Positions 57,756-64,000 of a stretch of 64,000 nt of DNA are shown here, piece after piece (positions within the stretch are counted from its first letter, which is position 1; each line of letters starts with the position of its first letter). This stretch comes from Ruminococcus sp. AF41-9. Lineage in GTDB: Bacteria > Bacillota > Clostridia > Lachnospirales > Lachnospiraceae. The translations under genes were made by a program, and so were the position numbers. Where the stretch lies: positions 1 to 64,000 of the forward strand of contig NZ_QUDO01000018.1 in assembly GCF_003477525.1 (NCBI RefSeq), written 5' to 3'. Under the pieces are notes generated by a model. It saw only the letters and a program-made list of their open reading frames with translations. It had not been told where the DNA came from and searched no databases.

Positions 57756-58349
57756 ATGGCAATCAGTTTACAGAAAGGACAGAAGGTCAGTCTTTCCAAG
57801 GAAAGTCCAGGGCTGTCAAAGGTTATCGTAGGACTTGGATGGGATGAGGCGCCGCAGCCGAAAGGACTGCTGTCACTTTTTACAGGAAAGCAGGATATCG
57901 ACTGTGATGCATCTGCGATCCTTCTGAAAAATGGCAGACTGGTGAACAGAGAGGATCTTGTTTACTTTGGAAATCTCAAACACAAAACAGGCACTGTGTT
58001 ACATATGGGAGATAACCTGACCGGTGCCGGAGAGGGAGACGATGAACAGATCGTGATCGATCTGGCACATGTTCCGGCGGAATATGATAAAATCGTGATC
58101 GTGGTAAATATTTACCATGCCTTAAAGAGACACCAGCACTTTGGAATGATCCGGAATGCATTTATCCGTCTGGTGGATGACAGAAACCAAAAGGAAATCT
58201 GCCGTTATAATCTGACAGACAGCTATCCGGATATGACAGCTGTGATCTTTGGAGAAGTTTACAGACATAACGGAGAATGGAAGTTCGGCGCGATCGGACA
58301 GGGCACCAAAGATCCGGGTCTGGGAGAACTTTCTGCAAGATATCAGTAA
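57756..58349 (+). CDS. TerD-family stress protein, copy 2
   Basis: The 197-residue paralogue keeps VGLGWDEAP, IDCDASAILL and [17 protein letters not shown]. It has a short insertion (QPKGLLSLFTGKQ) between the first and second acidic clusters, so one calcium site may differ. TAAGGAGGTGCCGT precedes the ATG. The two copies are moderately diverged rather than a recent duplication. Confidence 0.9.
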   Translation: MAISLQKGQKVSLSKESPGLSKVIVGLGWDEAPQPKGLLSLFTGKQDIDCDASAILLKNGRLVNREDLVYFGNLKHKTGTVLHMGDNLTGAGEGDDEQIVIDLAHVPAEYDKIVIVVNIYHALKRHQHFGMIRNAFIRLVDDRNQKEICRYNLTDSYPDMTAVIFGEVYRHNGEWKFGAIGQGTKDPGLGELSARYQ

Positions 58350-58442
58350 AAAAAGACTGGATAAGAATATGTTTGTTACTGGGGAATGGCAGTGAGGTAA
58401 AAGAAAGCAGTACAAACAAAAAAATTAAGAAGGAGCAGCAAC

Positions 58443-61100
58443 ATGAAATTTAACGGACTAACAGACAAAGAAGTTGAACAGTCGCGGCAGCAGAACGGTT
58501 CCAACGTAATTCCGGATTCAGAACCTACCACGTTCTGGCAGGAATTCAAGGAAACTTTCAGTGATCCGATGATCCGTATTCTGCTTGCAATCGCAGCACT
58601 GATGATCGTTATGTTTTTCTTTGGCTACGCAGAGATTTATGAGCCTCTGGGAACCATTGTGGCAGTGATCATCGTTGCTTTCGTGTCTGCCAAGACAGGC
58701 GTTGCCAGCGACACGAAGTACCGTGAGCTGAAAGACAACACGGAGAAGGACAAATGTAAGGTCCACAGAAATGGTGTGATTACCATCATTGAAGTGGATG
58801 ATGTAGTAGTGGGAGATAAGGTTCTCCTTCAGTCCGGGGACAAGGTTCCGGCAGACGGTATTCTGGTGGACGGTTCTCTGCGTGTGGACAACTCAGCCCT
58901 TAACGGTGAGGCAGAGGAATGTAAGAAGACAGCAGCAGAAGAAGGATTTCAGCTTGCAGATGACATCACAGGTGATACATTTGTAGATAAGCATTCTCTT
59001 TTCCGCGGAGCAGTCGTATTTGACGGAGAAGGTATTCTGGATGTACGCAAGGTCGGCCTGAAAACCATGATGGGTAAGATGGCAGAGGAAATGCAGGAAG
59101 ACGAGCCGGATTCTCCGCTGAAAGTCAAACTTGCGAAGCTGGCGAAACAGATTTCCACTTTTGGATATATCGGTGCGGTAGTGATTGCAGTGCTGTATTT
59201 TGTAAGTTTTATCCTCCTGGGCGGTGGTCCGGGGGCATACTTCGGACAGGGCTTCGAAGTGATCATTCAGGATCTGGTAAGAGCGGTATCTCTGGCAGTT
59301 GTTATCATTGTCTGTGCAGTTCCGGAAGGTCTTCCGCTGATGATTTCACTGGTACTGATGCAGAACACCAGTAAGATGCTGGATCACAACGTACTGGTAA
59401 GAAAAGCAGAAGGTATCGAGACAGCAGGTTCCCTGAATATTCTTTTCAGTGATAAGACAGGTACCATCACCAAAGGACGACTGGAAGTGGTAGATTTCTT
59501 TACCGCAGACGGACAGTCCATTGAGATTTCACAGTTAAGCAGACACAGTGAAGTCAAAGGTCTGGTAGACCTTGCAATCGGTAAAAATACACAGTCTATG
59601 TTTGACGCAGAACACAGAGTCATCGGTGGTAATGCGACAGACCAGGCACTGATGAAATTTATCGGAGAGGATACGTTCAATGCTCTCGATCAGAGTAAGG
59701 AATGTGTGGTAACAGAGCATCAGGGATTTAACTCTTCCAATAAATTCAGTCAGGCGCGGATCGAAAGTCTGGGAAAAACTTTCTATAAAGGTGCTCCTGA
59801 GAGACTTCTGGCAAAAGCGAAATTATACATGGATCAGGACGGCAGGATCCAGAAGATGGACAAAGCTGTTCTGGACAGAAAGATTGATGAGCTGGCCGGT
59901 AAAGCCATGCGTGTGCTTGCTTTCGGATACTCTGAGAGTAAGATGGTGGAAAACAGCATCAATGATGACGTAGTGATCATTGGTCTGGTAGGAATCCGTG
60001 ATGATGTCCGTCCGGAAGCACGAGATGCGATCCGTGAGGTTCAGGGTGCCGGCATCCAGGTTGTTATGATCACAGGTGACAGACTGGAGACAGCCGTTGC
60101 CATTGCAAAAGATGCAGGACTTCTGCAGAATGCAAGTGACAGAGCATTATCTTCCGCACAGCTTAATGAGATGAGCGATGATGAAGTGAAGAAGATCATT
60201 CCGAATATCAGAGTGATCGCCAGAGCACTTCCTACCGATAAATCCAGAATGGTAAGGCTCTGTCAGGAAATGAATCTGGTAGTCGGTATGACCGGTGACG
60301 GTGTCAATGACTCTCCGGCATTAAAGAGAGCAGATGTTGGTTTTGCCATGGGAAGTGGTACCGAGGCTGCCAAGGAAGCCGGTGAGATCGTTATTCTGGA
60401 TGATAACTTCAAATCCATTAAGGATGCAATCCTCTATGGAAGAACGATTTATCACAATATCCTGAAGTTCTGTAAGTTCCAGCTTGTGATCAATGTCACA
60501 GCGGTAGTTGTCAGTGCGCTGGCACCGTTCTTTGGCGTGGATGAGCCACTGAAAGTTACTCATCTTCTGTTCGTTAACCTGGTAATGGATGGTCTGGGAG
60601 CGATCATGCTTGGTAATGAACCGGCTCTTGAGAAATACATGACAGAGAAGCCGAGAAGAAGAGATGAGAGCATCATCAGCAAACAGATGATGGCCCAGAT
60701 CCTGATCATGGGACTGTGGCTGACTGTGGTAAGTTTCGTATATCTGAAAGCTCCGTTCTTTAAGAACCTTTTCGGAAGCGAAGAACAGCATCTGACCGGT
60801 TACTTCGTACTGTTTATCATCAGTGCATTGTTTAACGGATTTAATGTCCGTGATGACGGTTTCGGAATTTTTAAAGGACTGGATGAAAATACCGGTTTCC
60901 TGAAAGTATTCTTTGGCATCATTCTGGTACAGGCTGCAATCGTAAACGCTGCCCTGGTTCCGCTGGCACCATTTAAAGTAATCGGAGAAATGTTCTCCTG
61001 TGTACCATTTGGAATCAAAGGCTGGATCGCAGTGATCATTCTGGGAGCAACCATGATCCCTGTGGACATGCTTAGAAAACTGATTACGAAATCAAAATGA
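58443..61100 (+). CDS. Calcium-type P-type ATPase
   Basis: The 885-residue pump has the phosphorylation motif SDKTGTITKG (Asp near residue 340), GDGVND, the TGE-like NGEAEE loop and PEGLPLMISLVLM in the fourth membrane helix. The last matches PMCA/SERCA-type calcium pumps. Ten membrane helices are visible. The expected reaction is ATP-driven export of Ca2+. Placement after two calcium-binding TerD genes suggests calcium handling is part of this stress operon. AAGAAGGAGCAGCAAC precedes the ATG. Confidence 0.88.
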   Translation: MKFNGLTDKEVEQSRQQNGSNVIPDSEPTTFWQEFKETFSDPMIRILLAIAALMIVMFFFGYAEIYEPLGTIVAVIIVAFVSAKTGVASDTKYRELKDNTEKDKCKVHRNGVITIIEVDDVVVGDKVLLQSGDKVPADGILVDGSLRVDNSALNGEAEECKKTAAEEGFQLADDITGDTFVDKHSLFRGAVVFDGEGILDVRKVGLKTMMGKMAEEMQEDEPDSPLKVKLAKLAKQISTFGYIGAVVIAVLYFVSFILLGGGPGAYFGQGFEVIIQDLVRAVSLAVVIIVCAVPEGLPLMISLVLMQNTSKMLDHNVLVRKAEGIETAGSLNILFSDKTGTITKGRLEVVDFFTADGQSIEISQLSRHSEVKGLVDLAIGKNTQSMFDAEHRVIGGNATDQALMKFIGEDTFNALDQSKECVVTEHQGFNSSNKFSQARIESLGKTFYKGAPERLLAKAKLYMDQDGRIQKMDKAVLDRKIDELAGKAMRVLAFGYSESKMVENSINDDVVIIGLVGIRDDVRPEARDAIREVQGAGIQVVMITGDRLETAVAIAKDAGLLQNASDRALSSAQLNEMSDDEVKKIIPNIRVIARALPTDKSRMVRLCQEMNLVVGMTGDGVNDSPALKRADVGFAMGSGTEAAKEAGEIVILDDNFKSIKDAILYGRTIYHNILKFCKFQLVINVTAVVVSALAPFFGVDEPLKVTHLLFVNLVMDGLGAIMLGNEPALEKYMTEKPRRRDESIISKQMMAQILIMGLWLTVVSFVYLKAPFFKNLFGSEEQHLTGYFVLFIISALFNGFNVRDDGFGIFKGLDENTGFLKVFFGIILVQAAIVNAALVPLAPFKVIGEMFSCVPFGIKGWIAVIILGATMIPVDMLRKLITKSK

Positions 61101-61112
61101 TAAAATTAATGA

Positions 61113-61149
61113 GAAATGCAGTGCTTGCGGGCACTGCATTTCGTGTTTT
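61113..61149 (+). terminator. Terminator of the ter operon
   Basis: GAAATGCAGTGC at 61113-61124 pairs with GCACTGCATTTC at 61131-61142. A weak T run (gtgtttta) follows. Confidence 0.75.
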
Positions 61150-61228
61150 ATAATATGCGTGAAGAAATTTGCCAGGACAAATAAAAAATATCTGGTAGTA
61201 TATTATATGAAAGGTATTATGAGGATAT

Positions 61229-61310
61229 AATTAGTGCTATTTGTGGCACTATTGGCACTAATCAGAGTATTATTTTGGCACTAATCAGGGATACATTGCT
61301 TCCCTGATTC
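61229..61310 (+). promoter_or_regulatory. Clustered TTGGCACTAATCAG repeats before cobW gene
   Basis: The 14-mer TTGGCACTAATCAG occurs at 61252-61265 and 61275-61288. An inverse partner (attagtgc) is at 61229-61236 and a related ggcactat at 61245-61252. AATCAGGGA/TCCCTGATT then forms a hairpin at 61283-61310. The arrangement looks like a regulator-binding array controlling the downstream gene. Confidence 0.5.
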
Positions 61311-61352
61311 TACAGTTATAGTAAAAATGAAATACAGGAGAAAGAGAGAACA

Positions 61353-62366
61353 ATGGTAAAAGTAGATTTAATTACAGGTTTTCTTGGTTCAGGGAAGACG
61401 ACATTTATCAGAAAGTATGCGCAGTATCTGATGGATGCAGGAAAGAATATCGGGATTCTGGAGAATGATTATGGGGCAGTGAATGTGGATATGATGCTGC
61501 TTCAGGATTTGATGGGTGATAACTGTGAACTGGAAATGATTTCCGGGGGATGCGATAAGGACTGCCACAGAAGGAGATTTAAGACGAAACTGATTGCTAT
61601 GGGAATGTGCGGTTATGACCGGGTGATTGTGGAGCCGTCGGGGATTTTTGATGTGGATGAGTTTTTTGACATTCTTCATGAGGAGCCGCTGAACCGTTGG
61701 TATCAGATTGGAAATGTGATCGCAATTGTGGATTCGAAACTGGAGAGTGATCTGTCGGATGAGGCGGATTTTATTCTGGCTTCGGAAGTGGCAGATGCAG
61801 GGTGCATTGTGATGAGCAAGAGCCAGGATGCGTCACCGGAGGAGATTCAGGGGACGATTGAGCATGTGAATCATGCACTGGAAAAGGTGCATTGCAGCAG
61901 GAGATTTGGAAAAGATTTTGATGGCAGCGATGAAGCAGGAGTTAGAAACAATGTTATCCACAAAAACTGGAATGAGATGTCGAAAGAGGACTTTGACCAG
62001 ATTGCGGATTGTGGATATGAGATGGCAAGTTACCGGAAACCGGAGTTTGAGGCGGAGGATGCGTTTACTTCTCTGTACTTTATGAATGTGAAGATGACGG
62101 AGAAGGAACTGAGAGAGGCTGCTGAGAAGATTTTGTCTGATCCGGCATGCGGGCATGTGTTCCGTATGAAGGGATTTATGAGAGTAAGTGACGGGGAGAG
62201 TTCTGAAGAATCTGCTCAGACTCAGGAAAATGGACAGCATTGGATTGAATTAAATGCTACCAAGAATGAAATTATGATTCGTCCGCTTCATGTAGGGCAG
62301 GAGGTTCTGATCGTGATTGGGGAAGGGCTGCAGGAAGAGAAAATCAAGTCTTACCTGAAAATCTGA
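61353..62366 (+). CDS. CobW-family GTP-binding protein
   Basis: The 337-residue G3E GTPase has Walker A GFLGSGKTT at about residues 9-17, ENDYGAVNVD (switch), GGCDKDC in place of the usual CxCC metal motif, and VEPSG. C-terminal residues form the CobW_C-like domain. Members deliver metals (zinc, cobalt) to client proteins; the metal here is unknown. GGAGAAAGAGAG precedes the ATG. The repeat array upstream is a candidate metal-responsive control region. Confidence 0.85.
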   Translation: MVKVDLITGFLGSGKTTFIRKYAQYLMDAGKNIGILENDYGAVNVDMMLLQDLMGDNCELEMISGGCDKDCHRRRFKTKLIAMGMCGYDRVIVEPSGIFDVDEFFDILHEEPLNRWYQIGNVIAIVDSKLESDLSDEADFILASEVADAGCIVMSKSQDASPEEIQGTIEHVNHALEKVHCSRRFGKDFDGSDEAGVRNNVIHKNWNEMSKEDFDQIADCGYEMASYRKPEFEAEDAFTSLYFMNVKMTEKELREAAEKILSDPACGHVFRMKGFMRVSDGESSEESAQTQENGQHWIELNATKNEIMIRPLHVGQEVLIVIGEGLQEEKIKSYLKI

Positions 62367-62370
62367 GATT

Positions 62371-62400
62371 TGAACGCAGGTCGCGAAGTGACTGCGTTCA
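62371..62400. repeat. 9-bp hairpin with gcgaagtg loop
   Basis: TGAACGCAG (62371-62379) is the exact inverse of CTGCGTTCA (62392-62400). It is followed by gagcaagtagcgaagcgg, a tail reminiscent of dispersed REP-like repeats in clostridia. There is no T run. Confidence 0.5.
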
Positions 62401-62450
62401 TGAGCAAGTAGCGAAGCGGATTGCGAATGTCCACTTTATTTTATAAAAAA

Positions 62451-62475
62451 GGGCACTTGAAAAATTCAAGTGCCC
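62451..62475 (-). terminator. Toxin mRNA terminator
   Basis: GGGCACTTGAA at 62451-62461 pairs with TTCAAGTGCCC at 62465-62475. On the minus strand a TTTTTT run follows. The right side of this hairpin contains the -35 of the antisense promoter. Confidence 0.75.
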
Positions 62476-62485
62476 ATTGTATAAT
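62457..62485 (+). promoter_or_regulatory. Antitoxin RNA promoter
   Basis: TTGAAA (62457-62462) and TATAAT (62480-62485) are spaced by 17 bases, reading towards the toxin gene from its 3' side. Confidence 0.7.
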
Positions 62486-62491
62486 CTACTT

Positions 62492-62590
62492 AGAAGATGA
62501 CCGGAAGCGTGTTCCGGTTGCCCTCGGTAAATTTAATAAGTGAAGAAATTAAGCATCCTACCGCCCAAAGTTGGATGCTTATTTCTTTTT
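62492..62590 (+). ncRNA. Candidate antisense antitoxin RNA
   Basis: From the promoter at 62457 a transcript of about 100 bases would contain the hairpin ACCGGAAgcgtgTTCCGGT (about 62500-62518). It would end at AAGCATCC/GGATGCTT (62551-62580, extended by AGAAAT/ATTTCT) followed by CTTTTT. Its 3' end overlaps the last codons and 3' untranslated part of the toxin gene on the other strand. This is the arrangement of txpA/RatA-type type I systems. Confidence 0.6.
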
Positions 62591-62659
62591 ATGTTGATCT
62601 ATGTAAGTTAATGCCGTAAAGATTACTAACAGTAAAGTAAGAACTTCCATTGTATTCAT
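62579..62659 (-). CDS. Type I toxin, small hydrophobic peptide (holin-like)
   Basis: On the minus strand ATG 62659 starts a 26-residue peptide, MNTMEVLTLLLVIFTALTYI followed by DQHKKK. It has one membrane helix and a basic tail, the form of TxpA/BsrG and 'putative holin-like toxin' peptides, which depolarise the membrane when overproduced. GGAGGG lies nine bases upstream. A second ATG 9 bases earlier opens a 25-codon overlapping frame with no such character. The convergent antisense RNA would silence the mRNA. Confidence 0.65.
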   Translation of the reverse strand: MNTMEVLTLLLVIFTALTYIDQHKKK

Positions 62660-62738
62660 CTGGCATCACCCTCCTTTCGTGAAACTGGAGGGCAGGGGTC
62701 GAAACTTCGCATCCGGGTCTGTTCAATTATACTTGTTC

Positions 62739-62767
62739 AGTATAACGTGAAAAATAGAAGATATCAA
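62739..62767 (-). promoter_or_regulatory. Toxin gene promoter
   Basis: On the minus strand TTGATA (62767-62762) and TATACT (62744-62739) are spaced by 17 bases. The mRNA would start near 62732, about 70 bases before the toxin ATG. A second possible -10 (TATAAT, 62731-62726) lies just downstream. Confidence 0.55.
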
Positions 62768-62796
62768 GTACTTTGCGTTCTATATTATTAAAAACA

Positions 62797-62846
62797 AAAC
62801 AGGGTATGAAGCTCATCGTAATCTGATGAAACTTCATACCCTGTTT
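62797..62846. terminator. Terminator after dctP
   Basis: AAACAGGGTATGAAG at 62797-62811 is the exact inverse of 62832-62846. On the minus strand it is followed by TTTTGTTTTT, ending dctP transcription before the toxin promoter. Confidence 0.85.
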
Positions 62847-62879
62847 GTTTATTTTTATGGAGTTTTGTAACCGTAAGGA

Positions 62880-64000
62880 TTATTTGGTAAACAGATCAAC
62901 CAGATCCTGAGCGTCGTCATAGCCCTGGGTCTTGAGTTCGTTTACGAACCATTCGTCTACACCATCAACGGCTTCCTTGAAGGAATCGATATCCATATCA
63001 GATTTCTCTGTGAATGTCACGCCGTTTTTGGATGTCCAGCGTTCTTTGATCTCGTTGTCGCTGGAACGGTTGATGTAACGTTCGTACTCAACTGCTTTCT
63101 GTCCACACTCGTCAACAACTGCCTGCTGTTCTGGTGTCAGGTCGTTGTAGATGTCTTCGTTGATGCAGAAGAACAGACAGTCATAAATCGCATCCCACAT
63201 AGAGCAGTAAGGCTGAACTTCCTGAACGCTTGCTGCGTCGATAGCCGGAAGTGGGTTTTCCTCACCTTCAACTGTGTTCTGCTGGAGAGCTGTGTAAGTC
63301 TCGGACCAGTTCATGTTGGTAGCATCAGCGCCCCATCTCTTGTAGCATTCCATCAGAAGGTTGGAACCTGCTACACGAACCTCAGGTTTTTCATATCGTC
63401 TACAGATTTGATCTCTCGTTTGCTGTTAGTCAGTTCACGGAAACCGTTCTCTGCAATACCCATACAGTGGAGTCCGTATTCGCCAAGGATTTCCTTCAGC
63501 TTCTCACCTGCTTCGCCGTCGAATTTCGCATCTGCGTCATCGTAAGAATCATAGACGAATGGAAGAGAAACAACGTTGAAACGTGGGTCAAATGCAGAGT
63601 AGATCAGGTTGGAGTGCATGGAGATCTGAACCGGGTCACCATTCATCAGAGCCTGAATACCTTCGGACTGGTTGCCGTTTGTCAGCTGGTCAGCAGCGTA
63701 AATGTTGACTTTGACTTTGCCGCCTGTAGCTTTTTCCATCAGTTCACCGAACTTGCGTCCGCCGTCAGCCCAGGTACTTGTCTCAGTAGTGGAGCATGCG
63801 AAGTTCCAGGTTGTTTCCGGCCAGTCGAGGTCACTGTAATCTTCCACTGTGTTGAAAGATTCTTTTGTGAAAAGGTCTACCAGATCCTGAGCATCGTCAT
63901 ATCCCTGGCTTTCCAGTTCATTTACGAACCATTCGTCTACACCCTCAACTGCTTCTTTGAAGGAGTCGATGTCCATGTCTTCTTTTTCTGTGATTGTTAC
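62880..64000 (-). pseudogene. dctP: TRAP substrate-binding protein, tandem DctP fusion, frameshifted and cut by window edge
   Basis: Reading from 64000 down, the frame starts inside a DctP C-terminus (MDIDSFKEAVEGVDEWF, then DDAQDLVDLFTK). It does not stop, and continues through ESFNTVEDYSDLDWPETTWN into a complete second DctP domain (AADQLTNGNQSEGIQALMNG, SLPFVYDSYDDAD, DAASVQEVQPYC). That domain ends with nearly the same C-terminus and a stop at 62880. At about 63382 one base is missing (NLRFV-stop instead of NLKVRVAGSN), breaking the frame. TRAP binding proteins pass carboxylates or related acids to DctQM. The first copy's beginning and the membrane genes lie outside the window. Confidence 0.75.

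Overview
The window looks like chromosomal DNA of a Gram-positive gut anaerobe of the Lachnospiraceae (Blautia/Ruminococcus-like). This is an inference. It rests on the moderately AT-rich composition, strong GGAGG ribosome sites, occasional TTG/GTG starts, a full Opp operon, a sugar-binding protein/hybrid kinase/EAL module, DUF4869 and DUF6063 proteins, and a YceG-TelA-TerD cluster. No rRNA, tRNA or CRISPR array was recognised.

Layout. (1) 1-2.1 kb is a graveyard of fragments: a 5'-truncated S-4TM effector, the C-terminal part of an XRE-type regulator, the 3' end of a group II intron with domain V, and a frameshifted solute-binding protein relic. (2) 2.3-5.5 kb is a soluble hybrid histidine kinase. 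(3) 5.6-7.6 kb holds a palindromic MITE, a Y-family polymerase relic and an IS605/IS1341-type TnpB element with its omega-RNA end. (4) 7.7-21.2 kb is a defence island: Wadjet JetABCD (JetB frameshifted), a BsuBI/PstI-type restriction-modification pair (endonuclease with an in-frame stop) and an SF1 helicase-nuclease (frameshifted). (5) 21.2-26.3 kb carries a transporter relic, DUF4869, an ECF sigma/anti-sigma pair, AlbA-type relics with 12-nt repeats and a HipA-like protein. (6) 26.5-39.3 kb is metabolic: C69 dipeptidase, oppBCDF-oppA, pgi and an NCS2 permease. (7) The second MITE copy (39.4 kb, inverted) is followed by a Nudix hydrolase and a signalling module of hybrid kinase, lipoprotein binding protein and degenerate-GGDEF/EAL protein. 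(8) 45.9-52.3 kb has an M42 peptidase, ThrH and a MarR-controlled heterodimeric ABC exporter. (9) 52.5-61.1 kb has a short secreted protein and a tellurite/stress operon (YceG, TelA, two TerD, calcium P-type ATPase). (10) 61.3-64 kb has a CobW GTPase, a compact type I toxin-antitoxin locus absent from ordinary ORF calls, and a tandem-fused TRAP binding protein running off the edge.

How the parts relate. The defence genes form a mostly overlapping set, but three of them carry single lesions. Single-base deletions, mostly in short homopolymers, also hit unrelated genes (oppA, yceG, dctP, the sigma factor). Sequencing or assembly indels are therefore a serious alternative to real decay. The binding-protein relic beside the first kinase mirrors the intact module at 40-46 kb. 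The least-described items are the type I toxin-antitoxin locus, the inverted MITE pair, the double DctP fusion and the TnpB whose predicted guide lies in the Wadjet promoter region.
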